Notes: generated from the letters alone by a model not told the origin. A DNA stretch of 64,000 nucleotides from Synaphobranchus kaupii (GCA_029718625.1 CM056378.1:67789027-67853026), one strand, 5' to 3'; counted from the stretch's first letter, positions 11,656 to 22,689 are shown. Numbers and translations are program-made.

Positions 11656-11770
11656 TTAACACCTTTGCGCAGATGGTGACGCCGGCGTCACCTTTTTGCT
11701 CAACTGAGACATTCGTTGCTACTGCAGCCAAACTATTATTGGAAATCACAAACTCTGTGTTTTAAATTTA
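11656..11770 (+). mobile_element. Family A left-end fragment, copy A6
   Basis: It starts TTAACACCTTTGCGCAG and matches the left ends at 23951 and 46519 up to TTTTAAATTTA. There it is replaced by the fold-back element. Confidence 0.75.
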
Positions 11771-12238
11771 TCTGAACAAAAACGTCTCCGACGTAAAGAA
11801 AGCCAAGTTACTCACGCATAGCCTACAGAGCGCTGTCTATAAGTCCTTAATTCCAACTTGCAAAAACTAGCCCTGCCTTTAAAAGTATTGATATCAAAAT
11901 GGGGCCAAGTTACAATGAACAATATTGCCTATCGTAGCTCACAGTAAATAAACTAGCTCTATTCCAAAGCAATGCTATCCAAACTTTCCTAAATTATTTA
12001 ATGCAACTTGGCCCTGTGTTTCTTCAGCTTACCATCTCAAGAGAATGTGGTCAATAAAACTGTATGTTCCACATCAAACTGCAAAATCAGTATAATTTAT
12101 AGTGGAAATACTCTGATTCAGATGTGTTGCACTTAGAAATTAAACAGAAAAATTACTACACTATAGGGCATGTTTGAATAATTGTCTGCATCCACTGCTT
12201 TGGGTCTATGAAAAGCACAGAATGAATAAAATGTATTA

Positions 12239-12269
<31 letters not shown>

Positions 12270-12990
12270 TTTATTTGGAATATTTGGATTTCTATCAAAA
12301 CCTGTGTGGTCCTACAGAGCATAGATATCCTTGTGTTCACAAAATTCTGTTCGCAAATATAACTATTATTATGTTAAGAAAATTAGTACTATTACTTATT
12401 TTCTATCATCTGACCCACAAACATGTCTGGATACGTTTGTAAAAATGCTATATGTACGCTATTTTAAAAATATTACTTATTTTTATCTGCATTTATTTAT
12501 TCATCCCCCCTTTCTCTATTGTACATGATGTTTCTTGATATAAATGTCTGCTTGTGAATAGTAAAGAAATCTGTAGCAGCAGTTAACATTTTAAAACCTG
12601 TACATTTTCTAAAGTAAACTTGCCAACAAAATATAACCGTATACTTTCTGGAGTGTAATTATTCATCAACTGTTAACAACATTAATTGAAATCATATGTT
12701 GTTCCATGAGGCACAATCTCTTCATATGCTAAGATGAAGAAACACAGGGCCAAGTTGCATTAAATAATTTAGGAAAGTTTGGATAGCATTGCTTTGGAAT
12801 AGAGCTAGTTTATTTAGTGTGAGCTACGATAGGCAATATTGTTCGTTGTAACTTGGCCACATTTTGATATCAATACTTTTAAAGGCAGGGCTAGTTTTTG
12901 CAAGTTGGAATTAAGGACTTATAGACAGCGCTCTGTAGGCTATGCGTGAGTAACTTGGCTTTCTTTACGTCGGAGACGTTTTTGTTCAGA
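11771..12990. repeat. Fold-back element with about 260-bp inverted arms
   Basis: 11771-12030 and 12731-12990 are near-perfect reverse complements, from TCTGAACAAAAACGTCTCCG to TCTTCAGCTT. The 700-bp centre holds a TTAT/TTA microsatellite at about 12235-12275 and no coding sequence. It could be a MITE with long inverted repeats or a fold-back transposon. It directly follows family A sequence. Confidence 0.85.
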
Positions 12991-13709
12991 TATCACTTAT
13001 TTTTGGTAGCTAACTAATGATGAACAATGCATGAAGATAATGACATCGAGAGACATGCATACAGAATAGTAGCCTATATGCATTCCAAATAAATGCATGC
13101 AGACATTCGCATAACCATAACGCCCTCTACTGACGAGAATGATAACATTTCTCCCACAATTACATTAAAAGAGTTTGTAGATGAGCTGTATTTAATGTCT
13201 AACGGAATACAATGAACAGCACCACCTGAACTATGGATCATGAAGAAGCATGTAAATTAATTAACCAAGTCTATATGGAGACTATGCATGCACAATAGGC
13301 TCGACGCAAACACATTGTAGCTGAAAGAAATACATACAGCCTAAAATATGGAAATACAGTTGTAAAATAGGCATATTAGTATTCTATAGAAATAACGTTA
13401 GGCTATTCAACACTGGCTTGTCGGATGCGTAACTCCAAGCTTCCATATCTGGGCTACGAGTTGCCGAACTTCATAAGCACAGCATAATACCTTGGCAGTG
13501 ATTTTTTTTCGAAGGTAAAAAAAGCTTGTAGGATACCTTTTTAGCTTGTACCTGCTTCCTGACTTGCAGCTGACTGACGTTTCTCTGGCAAAACTAACGT
13601 TGGCTAACACGCTCAATTGGACAACGCATATTTCCCAGGAATCTTAGCCAGCAAGAAACTAAGAAAGTAGCCTACCAGAGATTATTCTTCTGATTATAAT
13701 TATAATTAA
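12991..13709. other. Unassigned interval
   Basis: No gene or repeat family recognised. Confidence 0.3.
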
Positions 13710-14415
13710 GTGTTTGCAGTAAGATACATTGTCTGCAGAGTACCATAGACTAGAGCAATGTTCGGAAGCTATAGTATTTTTTTTAAAAGTGACTAACCAT
13801 GAATCATATATGTTTAGGGAATTGGAGGTTTATTAATCCGATGTCTTAAGGGGTTGCTGTTTATAGTAGGCTATCGTCAATTCTTAATGTATTATTGTAA
13901 ATTCTTAATTTTCCTAGTAGTTAATTTTATGGAGACATTGTGTTATGTGTGAGTCAGCTTCCACAGTGAGTCAGACAAGACCGTTGCGGAATAGACAGCA
14001 CGCTCCATACAGACAAATATTTTTGTCGGCATTTGTGTGAGATTAAAACATGTAGCCAATTGCATTTTTACATTAATGCAAGAACGCGATGTTAACCAGA
14101 TGATATTCTGCGTTGAAAATTTTTTCTTTGCTTGACAAATGGCCATGGGATGCCTGTTCCCATAACGTTAGCTAGCCTATTGCATTACTGTCGTGGTGTC
14201 CAGTGACTGAATTGTTTAACAGGCTACAAGAACATATTGTAAACGTGTCTTCGCCTTTGCAATAAAAACATATTCTTGCATGAGAAAACCAGAACATGTG
14301 CACACTGTTTGAGTCCAAAATGAAATTACACTTTAATATCAACCGGGCGAGGTACGAACCCCCGTCTCTCGCAATACTAAGGCTTGACGCTAACCAGAAG
14401 ACCAAAGGGATATAA
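13710..14415 (-). repeat. Tandem unit 1, ending in a tRNA-like sequence
   Basis: 13710-13985 is paralogous to 14560-14800; shared words include GTGACTAACCATGAATCA and TTTATGGNGACATTGTGTTATGTGTG. The unit ends in a tRNA-like segment at 14340-14415 on the minus strand. The two units are about 0.8 kb apart in direct orientation, which indicates a tandem duplication. Confidence 0.75.
14340..14415 (-). other. tRNA-like sequence (pseudo-tRNA or SINE head)
   Basis: On the minus strand, TGGTTAGCGTCAAG resembles a Pol III A box and GGGTTCGTACCTC resembles a B box, spaced about 30 nt apart. A clean cloverleaf acceptor stem was not found by eye. A real tRNA gene is therefore unlikely. A tRNA-derived SINE head or pseudogene fits better. 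Confidence 0.45.
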
Positions 14416-14929
14416 TCACATGATATATGCCATTTGTCAGTGTCGGTCTGACTTTCACCATTTCACTGTAGTACAAGTGAAATAGGCTACAAGTGAAACA
14501 TTGAACAGTTAATATTGGAAACGTCTTTTGCCTTTTTTTCCGGTAGTTAAATAAAAAGTGTTTTTAGGTACATTATCTGCAGAGTATCGTAGACTAGGCT
14601 AGAGTCACATTCGGAAGCTATTGTTTTTTTAATTTTTTTTTAAAGTGACTAACCATGAATCAAATATGTTTGGCGACGTGGCGGTTTATAAATCCGATCT
14701 TTTAAAGGATTGCCGCTTATAGGAGGCTATTATCAATTCTTATCGTAAACACTTAATTTTCCTAGTAGCCTAGTTAATTTTATGGTGACATTGTGTTATG
14801 TGTGAAAAGGATAAAGTGAACAAAGCTGAAGTGAAGAAATTAATGAATAAAGAAATGTTGGCCGAGGCAAGGGTATGTTCAGGTTCGGGTTCCACAGTCA
14901 GTCAGTCATGACTGCAAGAACAGAGCGTA

Positions 14930-14972
14930 ACACCCTCCCCAACCAGATAAGCGTCCGGTTTGGGGAGGGTGT
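14930..14972. other. Perfect 13-bp stem hairpin
   Basis: ACACCCTCCCCAA (14930-14942) pairs fully with TTGGGGAGGGTGT (14960-14972) around a 17-nt loop. A further AACC/GGTT pairing is possible with one bulge. It is GC-rich within AT-rich DNA. Function unknown. Confidence 0.6.
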
Positions 14973-15129
14973 AGTACAAGTGAAATACAAGTGAAACATT
15001 GAACCGTTAATATTGGAAACCTCTTTTGCCTTTGCAATAAAAATACGTTAATGTGTTAATGTGAAAATAATAACAGTCTAAGAAATGAAAAGTACTTAAC
15101 AGTTGCACATTGTTTTTGTGGAAAATACA

Positions 15130-15204
15130 CATGCCCTGCTGGGCTCGAACCCACTATCCACTGTGTGAGAGGCTGCAGTCTTAACCACTAAGCCAAAGTA
15201 ACTT
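15130..15204 (-). other. tRNA-like sequence (pseudo-tRNA or SINE head)
   Basis: The minus strand has TGGCTTAGTGGTTAAGAC (A-box-like) and GGGTTCGAGCCC (B-box-like) at tRNA spacing. The acceptor and anticodon stems do not pair well by eye. It occupies the same relative place in unit 2 as 14340-14415 does in unit 1. Confidence 0.5.
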
Positions 15205-15282
15205 ATTGGAAAGCATGAAGCCATTAGCTACATTACCATTAAAAAACATTAGTATGAAGCGTTTTTATTGGACGATAAGCTT

Positions 15283-15657
15283 GATGAGCAGGTATACGGA
15301 CCATACCCTCAAGTAATAATTCTCCCCATTGGATAACATCGCAACGGAGGCAGACAGTTTGACAGGAAAATGGGAAGAAGAAGAAGAAGAAGAAGAAGAA
15401 GCGGAAGAGGAAGGAGAAAAACGGCAAAAATAACCCAAGTTTGGGGCTTTATTGTGTGGATGTGTGAAGTTGTATCTGAATGCTGTGTGGTTACATGAGG
15501 TCAGAACATACAGAAGTTAATGTTTTTAAGGGCTGCGAGTCTATGGTCATCGTGGTTACTTCTGTAGGAAACCCTGAAAAGTGCCAAACTCTCAGTGCTG
15601 TATAGGTATGGGGCATGCCCCACCAAGCCGTAACTTCGCGGATGGCCATCCCAATTA
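15283..15657 (+). repeat. Family C repeat, copy 1, with (GAA)n tract
   Basis: It is the reverse-complement counterpart of 63650-64000; landmarks are CCCAAGTTTGGGGCTTTATTG, GTGGTTACATGAGGTCAGAA and AGTGCCAAACTCTC. A (GAA)n run sits at about 15373-15400. A 3' piece recurs at 41885-42001. The element class is unknown; an LTR or a TTAA-type MITE is possible. Confidence 0.8.
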
Positions 15658-15974
15658 TTGGTAGACGGTTCGTGACGATTTCTGCCGAATACGGAGTTTC
15701 TAAGTGTCACTATTTCCCCCGTAGCAAGTCCATTTAACAAGCCCCCCCCCACCTAGTCTATACCTACCCATGCGTAACATAGTGGACAATAGAGTCTATG
15801 TTTGAGTTCATAAATATATTTATTCATCATATAAAATTAGAATAACGTCATAGCAACAAGATAAACCCAACAATAGCCTGATCGTGCCAGAAAAGCCGTG
15901 AAAAGCCCTGCTTACTCAAATGCAAAATAAACTGTGAAAATACTGTCTCATTCTACCATGTATTCTACTAGCAA
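15658..15974 (+). mobile_element. Family A fragment, copy A2
   Basis: Matches 24062-24295 (TTGGTAGACGGTT, GGAGTTTCTAAGTGTCACTA, CACCTAGTCTATACCTACCC). It is cut at a TA by the Tc1 end at 15977; other copies continue TATATGCTAC beyond that point. Confidence 0.85.
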
Positions 15975-15976
15975 TA

Positions 15977-16245
15977 CAGTACCAGTCAAAAGTTTGGACA
16001 CACCTACTCATAGAAGTTTTTTTCCCGTTATTTTTACTGTTTTCCACATTTTGGAATAGTAAAGACATCAAAACTATGAGATAACACAAATTAAATTATG
16101 CAAAAACCAAAAAAGGGTTAAACAAATAAAAAAAAGTCATACATGTTAGATTCTTCAAAGTAGCCACCCTTTGCCTTGATAACGGCTTTGCACATTCTTG
16201 CCATTCTCTCAAACAACTTCTGTGGTAAACAAGTATTACACAGGT
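15977..16245 (-). mobile_element. Tc1 element 3' end fragment (second Tc1 family)
   Basis: The terminal repeat begins CAGTACCAGTCAAAAGTTTG at a TA. About 180 bp inward, the minus strand encodes the transposase C-terminus (KLFERMARMCKAVIKAKGGY). The rest of the element is missing and is replaced by the palindromic B1 repeat. Confidence 0.85.
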
Positions 16246-16885
16246 AAAAAGGTGATGCCATCATGACTATATAAAAGGATATCAAAAGACTCCTGATATC
16301 TTATTTCCAGGTACTCTTAGAAGGGATACAATAACCTCTGCATTTTGAATGGATCTCTATGGGAATTGCGGGGTGGGACTAGATTTAGCTTTAAATTACA
16401 CTGGAACAGTGTGGAACACATGGTTGGCTAAATGGCTCTAAGTCATCAAGGGTCTGATGTATCAAACGAGCCTTAAACCATCACTCTGCTGCCAGAAATA
16501 CAGTAGATATGGATGGATAACTTGAAGGGTTTCTTCTCCTGACTTATTTTTCCATAGAGTTCAATAGGAAAATTTGTCAGGAGAACAACCCTTCAAGTGA
16601 TCCATCCATATCTACTGCATATCTGGCAGCAGAGTGATGGTTTCAGGCTCATTTGATATCTCAGACTCTTGAGGACTTACATCCATTTAGCCAACCATGG
16701 GTTCCACACTATTCCCGTGTAATTTACATCTTAATCTAGTCCCACCCCCGAATTCCAATAGAGATCCATTCAAATGCAGAGAGGTTATAGTATCGCTTGT
16801 AAGAGTACCTGAAAATAAGATATCAAGAGTCTTTTGATATACTTTTATACCGAGTCATGATAGCATCACCTGTTTACCTGTGGAA
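16239..16885. repeat. Palindromic Tc1-derived repeat (family B, copy B1)
   Basis: Arms of about 300 bp (16239-16548 and about 16577-16885) are reverse complements around a centre near 16565. They contain ATCAAAAGACTCYTGATATC, AATGGATCTCTATGGGAATT and GGATGGATAACTTGAAGGGT. The arm sequence recurs singly at 17480-17790, 40800-41150, 45780-46105 and 55836-55928. Confidence 0.85.
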
Positions 16886-16909
16886 TGTTCCAAACAGGTG
16901 TTTTTTGAA

Positions 16910-17100
16910 ATTCCCAGTCTTTTTTTTTTTGACCCTGTCCCAAATTTTTTGGAATGTGTTGCCGGCATCAAATTGGGAATTAGCATATATTTACAAAAAT
17001 CAATAAAGTTGATAAGGTAAAACATTAAATTTCTTTTTGGACTGTTTTCAATTAAATATTAATAGTACTTTTAAATTTTAGTCTCAGTCCATTGATGTCC
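16910..17100. mobile_element. Terminal fragment of a third Tc1/mariner family
   Basis: CCCTGTCCCAAATTTTTTGGAATGTGTTGC with an adjacent GCATCAAATT stretch resembles the TIR and subterminal region of a common fish Tc1/mariner family. No transposase coding sequence is retained. The assignment rests on recognition of the end sequence. Confidence 0.45.
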
Positions 17101-17174
17101 ACATTGATGGGATTATGAATATGAATTTCATATGATAGTTTACTGGATTATAAATACAGTAGTTTTTCTTAATA

Positions 17175-17790
17175 CAGTAAGCACCATAATTCATTGGACA
17201 GTGACACATTTTTTGTTATTTTGATCTGTACTCTAGCACTTAGAGTTTGAAAAGATCCAATGACAATGAGGTTGAAGTGCAGCCTATCAGCTTTAATTTG
17301 AGGGTATTTTCATCCATAGCGGATGAACCATTTAGAAATGATAGAACCTTTTGTACATCGTTCCCCCCATTTTCGGGCATCAAAAAATATTGGATAGTTT
17401 AACTTAATGTAGAATAAAGTAATCATTTTTAATATTTGGTTGCATATCCTTTGCATGCCATGACTTCCTGATGTCTGTGACCAAACAATATCAAAAGACT
17501 CTTGATATCTTATTTTCTGGTATTCTTACAAGTGATACTATAACTTCTCTGCATTTGAATGGATCTCTATGGGAATTGGGGGGTGGGACTATATTTAGCT
17601 GTAAATTATGCTGGAACAGTATGTGGAATACATGGTTGGCGAAATGGCTCTAAGTCATCAAGGGTCTGAGGTATCAAACAAGCCTGAAAGCATCAGTCTG
17701 CTGCCAGATATGCAGTAGATGTAGATGGATCACTATAAGGGTTGTTTAAGTCAGGCGAAGAAACCCTTCAATTTATCCATCCATATCTAC
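17175..17790 (-). mobile_element. Family B Tc1 derivative, copy B2
   Basis: It starts at a TA with CAGTAAGCACCATAATTCAT and continues TTGGACAGTGACACA, a Tc1-type inverted repeat of about 245 bp. The next segment (about 17425-17490), read on the minus strand, is the C-terminus of a Tc1 transposase ending MACKGYATKY in the better-preserved copies. The arm sequence of B1 follows. It is non-autonomous. Confidence 0.75.
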
Positions 17791-17925
17791 TTTATCTATT
17801 GTATTATGTTTCTTGGTATACATATCTCTGTAAATTTGAATGTTATATGCTGCCAGAAAAAGTTGAAAATGTTTTTTGTTGAGATTTCATAGTAAATACA
17901 GCACTATGCCCCTCCCTGCATGCAG

Positions 17926-18177
17926 GTTTTGCTGAAGGATGTGGATTCACTCCTATATGTGGATACAGATGTGCTTTTCCTGCGACCCATGGACCACATC
18001 TGGACCATCCTGAAGGACTTCAACAGCACCCAGCTGGCCGCCATGGCTCCTGAGCACGAGATTGCCAAAACAGGCTGGTACAGCCGCTTCGCCCGGCACC
18101 CTTTCTACGGAGCAGCAGGGCTCAACTCAGGGGTGATGCTGATGAATCTGACCCGAATAAGAGGCACACTGTTCAAG
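17926..18177 (+). CDS. gxylt2: Internal exon of glucoside xylosyltransferase (gxylt2-like)
   Basis: This 252-bp exon (84 codons, phase 0 to 0) lies between an acceptor TGCATGCAG and a donor AAG|GTGAGG. It encodes part of a GT8-family type II Golgi/ER membrane enzyme that adds xylose to O-glucose on Notch EGF repeats. The [15 protein letters not shown] segment contains the GT8 D-x-D metal/UDP-sugar motif. It is followed by [14 protein letters not shown], the [13 protein letters not shown] block and [13 protein letters not shown], all strongly characteristic of GXYLT1/2. The [15 protein letters not shown] and NLTRIR forms favour GXYLT2. I saw no stop or frameshift. Neighbouring exons were not found in this window, so the gene probably has long repeat-filled introns on both sides. 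Upstream and downstream are a family B element and a SINE. Confidence 0.9.
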
Positions 18178-18216
18178 GTGAGGAACCTTAGAGGTAAGAA
18201 CCTCAGGAGAAATACT

Positions 18217-18448
18217 CATTACATTACATTACATTATAGGCATTTAGCAGACGCTCTTATCCAGAGCGACTTACACAGTATTTGCATTTATACATAGTAT
18301 CCATTTATGCAGCTGGATATATACTGAAGCAATGCAGGTTAAGTACCTTGCTCAAGGGTACAACGGCAGTGTCGTACCTGGGAATCGAACCTGCAACCTT
18401 TCGGTTACAAGCCCAGTTCCTTAACCACTGTGCTACACTGCCGCCCAA
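18217..18448 (-). repeat. tRNA-derived SINE
   Basis: Minus orientation. The tRNA-like head at the right (GGCGGCAGTGTAGCACAGTG, then a B box GGTTCGATTCCC-like) leads to a 3' tail AAGTCGCTCTGGATAAGAGC, GTCTGCTAAATGCC and an ATGTAATGTAATG-type microsatellite (18217-18237). It lies 40 bp into the intron after the gxylt2-like exon. Confidence 0.9.
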
Positions 18449-18592
18449 AAAACTAAACTGGTTTCTGCTATGAAATGTACATTATGAGGAAAGGCTTAAG
18501 ATTTTTAATGTTTTATAACTTCAGGTTTAGCGAAATGAGATAAGGGGGAACTGATTCAGGTTAAAATTAAAATATAACAAAGTAAACTCTAG

Positions 18593-18850
18593 GTTGCCAG
18601 ATCATGTAGTAGTAATGAGCCAGTGTGTGGAAATGAGTAATTAGCTATTGTGTGGAATAGGTTGCAGTAGTAATGAGCCAGTGTGAGGAATATGTTGCCA
18701 GATCATGTAGTAGTAATGAGTCAGTGTGAGGAATAGGTTGCCAGATCATGCAGTAGTAAGGAGCAGTTTGTGGAATAGGTTGCCAGGACATGCAGTAGAG
18801 GCACAGAGCCCCAGGACCCTATGAGTAATGAGTCAGTGTGTGGAAATTGT
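18593..18850. repeat. Imperfect minisatellite, roughly 40-65 bp units
   Basis: GGTTGCCAGATCATGTAGTA plus GTAATGAGCCAGTGTG recurs about five times with unequal spacing (units near 18593, 18659, 18693, 18737 and 18778). Confidence 0.7.
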
Positions 18851-19851
18851 AATAAGTCCGTGCGCAGAAGTGAGTAGATTGATTGATTTAATTTTACATT
18901 TTCACTTTTAAAAAATACAGCTCTGTTGAGAAATTCATAGCGCAGTGATTGCCATATAAAAACAAAAAAGTCAGAATAACACAATAAAGCCCTAAGGCTT
19001 ATTTCAATTGTGGATCCTTAGGGCAGGGGGGCAGGGGTTGAGACAGCTAATCTGCCATGGCAAGAATAGCACAATAACAATAATCAATACAAATATAGCC
19101 GCAAGCGGCAATTGGGTGTTTGAGCCGTTAAAAGCCTAAAGAAAGTCAAGTATATACGACATTTAAGAACATAAAAACAATATGAGAAAAAAGAAAGTAA
19201 AGTTTGAAGGTACAAGTAAACTTGAAGTTAGCTTGAGAAACCCAAGCATGGTAATAAAAATACTCAAAAAAGACTAATGGTAGTAGGCTAATAGGCTAGT
19301 GCACACTGGCTTTGTAATTACTGTAGTAGTAGTAGATGTTTTGCTTGTTTAGTTAACGTTATGTTCTGCTAGCAGTAATGTTAGTTTGGGTTGAACTCAC
19401 GTTGATTTTGCTAACTGAGCTTGCCAGAGATGTCATCTGTTTGAAGCTTTGCACGTTGTTAAACCCGACTCTAGCCTACTCACAGTGGTGTCTTCCAGAA
19501 ATATCAACTAAAACTTTACGTACAGACAAACTAGGCTAAGACTTAACATCCTGATAGGCTGACTAATGTACTGTCTCACAGTTTTATTGGTTCACCTTAG
19601 AAGGCTATCGAGGTTGAAATATTTTAATTAACGTAGTTGATGCATTTTCTTTTTGGAATGTTTTATTTTAGAATCACTATTTGTCATTATGGAGGCTACT
19701 CATAACCTGGGTTACACTTATATGTATTTTTTAAGTCATTAACTATTTAGTTGTGTTGAGCTAGTAGCTTTAATAACCATGTCATGCTGAGCATGTATAA
19801 TGTTGAACGAAGTGTCTATCATATTCAGCCTAGTGGCCGAGCTGTAGGCTA
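18851..19851. other. Unassigned interval with a short fish repeat
   Basis: Near 19095 the words ATATAGCCGCAAGCGGCAATTG form a small palindrome (GCCGCAAGCGGC) that I associate with a dispersed fish repeat, with low confidence. Otherwise no feature was seen. Confidence 0.3.
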
Positions 19852-20271
19852 TTAAAGGTTGTATCAGCGATTTTGGGTGGAAACATAAATGATCACATTC
19901 ATCTGATTTTTCCTCACGATCCGCTAGCTGCCTGCCCCATAAGCAGGCCGTCAAAAAAACGCGTCTCTGTAGGCAGCCTATGCTCCGAGATCGTACACAA
20001 AAACAAATGGTAAACTACCAACCACTCAAAACCAAAATAAACAGTATTCCAACCAATCACAATGATCTGCACAAACGCTAATACTCTTATCTCGCTGAAA
20101 TCTTGACGGATTTACAAACGGTTTGGTTTCTTACAAACGTTATTAACGTGGTTATAATTCTGGATGCTTGAACACTATTTTTTAAAACATAACATAATTA
20201 TTCATAAGTATGTTTGTTTGGGATTTCGCTTCAGAAGTGACGTCACCCAAAATCGCTGATACAACCTTTAA
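19852..20271. mobile_element. MITE with TTAA target duplication
   Basis: TTAA plus AGGTTGTATCAGCGATTTTG at the left and its reverse complement CAAAATCGCTGATACAACCT plus TTAA at the right bound a 420-bp non-coding element. TTAA duplications point to a piggyBac- or Kolobok-mobilised MITE. Confidence 0.9.
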
Positions 20272-22689
20272 ATACAATGGATGTATTTTAGCCCATGTAT
20301 TTTAGAACTTATATACTACATACTTAGGCCACTTGTTATCACGTGTGGTATTTTAAGAAGCATGCAATACTGAGCTTTTTTTTTAAATTTTTTTTTTTAT
20401 TTGGTTCAGATTTTTTCCCAATTTGGTAGCCAATTGAACTCCTATTCTAATTCAATTCCCCGTAGCAGTAGCTATAACAGCTGACGTCCGTTACTGATAG
20501 CCAAAGCTAAGAATGCGATTAACGTTGCATTGTTAGACCACGGAAACTGGTGAAATAGATTTTGATTTTGATATATTTTAAGTCAATTGGCTACCATTGT
20601 GTAGCTAGTTTCTTTTTCAGTTATGGTAGCTATTAACACCAAAATAAGGGTAATGTTGATGTTAACTAACGTTAGCTTTTTACCTTGGAGTAAACATCAT
20701 GTGAGATGTGCTAAGTCATCTCCGAGTGGTTCAATTGTCGCCCACAAAATTTTATCTACAGCATACACCTTTCCTTGTTTGATTTGGGTTTTGGAAGCGG
20801 GAAAATGATGAAACTGTAAGTTATAGTTTTCTATTTGTTTTTTTACAATGCTGAATGCTGCTGTTTAAATTGTTTTAACTTTAAACCTGTTGGTCGCTTT
20901 AACCTCTTGCTGCCAAACGCCCCCTAGCGGTAACGCGGGCGTTACAGAAATGATTAAATTATACATTTCATTAATTTAATAATATATAATAAACTGCTCA
21001 CCTCAATATTTTGATTAAATATCCTTAAGATATATCCATTCCTTCTGGGAAAGTGGTTTTTAAGCCCAAAACGTTGAGTTAAAACTCAGACATAATTCCC
21101 AAACGTGTATTGCAGCTTGATGTCACACCATAAACAATGTGCTGGTAAACTCTTCTGCTTAATTGTATTTCACAAAACTTTGGTTTGAAAAATCGTTATA
21201 CCTTTAGACTTCAAGAAAAAGTACTTTAAAACTTTCATTCGGCTGTACATGATTTTTTTTTCCAATTTTAAACCGACTTGTGCTTTTCTGCACTTCATCA
21301 CGAGTAGTTCGGCTGTGTTCAGTTTGGCGTTGTGAAACTCAGCCAGTTTCTGGAGTACCAATCCCATGGCTTAGTATTTTAGCCAAAGGGGATTTGTATT
21401 TTATTGCAGAGTTTTATGCAAAACCGTCGTCAATTGGGTGTATTTCTTTGACTGATAGCACAATAGGCCTATCTGAAGTGGGAAAAACTCACATCGACCC
21501 GCCTCCACTGCTAGTATTATTTGCTTTCCATTGGAGTTTTAAACTGTCTGTCAAATATTCCAGCCAATAGTGAAGACTCTTATCTTTCAGACAAGCCCTC
21601 ATTCAACACAATGCCCTCGGAAGTCACGTAGATAGAACTTCATGCAAGAGGAGGAGGCGTCCATGCGTACTGTTCGTACCAAGAGGGCGCAGTGTTTTTA
21701 GCTTGTAGCACCTAGCTACATTCCGTTTAGCAAAGTATAATTCATTAGGTAATGGTGGCTGTTCATCTTTTTACTTTACAGTCTCTGTCACACAGTTTTT
21801 GGTTAGTTATGTCTAGGTTATTCAGGCATTTCTCCGTGCAGCAGGTCCTAGTCAGAAGTTTTTGCAATCTTGTCTCAGTGACGCTGAGTGGTTTAAACTA
21901 ACAGATTATTTTGCCGGTATACCAGTGCGAATTCACTGTTATGTATAAAATAAATCCCTCTGAATTAAATTAATATAGCTAACATTACTGTATTGTAACA
22001 ATGTCAAGCTAGCCAGCAAAATTACACTAAGCAGCTGGCTATCTATTTGTGTCTGAGACGAGCTGTTCCGAGTTTCTTTTGAATGAAATGGCGTCTGAAG
22101 TGTTTGTTTAGTAGTTATTGTTCCACATGAGTAAATTGTTCTGTATGCAGTACAGCAGGCTGTGCAGGTAAACTAATTAGCAATTTATGCAACATGAGGG
22201 AGAGATAATATGAGGATGAGTTTGTTGTTGATTATTATGCAGGGGGTTATTTTATCTAGGAAACTGGTGGACATTTGATTTTATATCCCGTTTGCATATA
22301 CCTGGACTCATTTCTGGCTAATGGGGCTCTGGTAGAATACTGTGATACACTGCTGCTACATGGGTTTGGAGAGCTTTTTGGGGACCACGGGTAGTCTAGT
22401 TAGTTGTGTAATATGAAACACACCAAAAACACATCTAAAAATGAACTTTTATTGCCAGTTATCACATTTTATTGTAAAACTTCAAATATGTAAAATCATA
22501 TTGAGACTTTTCTGGAACCTTGCCATTTTGCACAATTTGTACCAACTTTGGTAACCGAAATGGTTCACCTGAAAAAAAGCTCTGTAGAATTTGAATGGCT
22601 TGAAATATTGACACCATATTTTTAGCAGATAGGCAGCATATTGAGGAATCACAAAGAGGAGTTATTTCCTCCATAGCTCTTGTAGCTCA
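20272..22689. other. Unassigned interval
   Basis: No exon, RNA gene or repeat family was recognised. It is one of the longest stretches without visible mobile-element sequence, so it may be unique intronic DNA of the host locus. Confidence 0.35.

Larger units (their letters stand above)
14416..15205 (-). repeat. Tandem unit 2, ending in a tRNA-like sequence
   Basis: The direct repeat partner of unit 1, diverged. It contains GTACAAGTGAAA/CATTGAAC words twice (near 14470 and 14970) and a strong hairpin at 14930-14972 that unit 1 lacks. It ends in the tRNA-like segment at 15130-15204. Confidence 0.7.

Noticed and set aside
14340..14415. A functional tRNA gene
   Set aside because: Pol III-like boxes are present, but acceptor and anticodon stems do not pair by eye. 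Kept only as tRNA-like.
18593..18850. A CRISPR-like array
   Set aside because: Units are imperfect, vary in length and have no unique spacers; it is a eukaryotic minisatellite.
22462..22674. A 70-codon minus-strand frame as a host exon
   Set aside because: No splice sites or recognised family; it probably occurs by chance.
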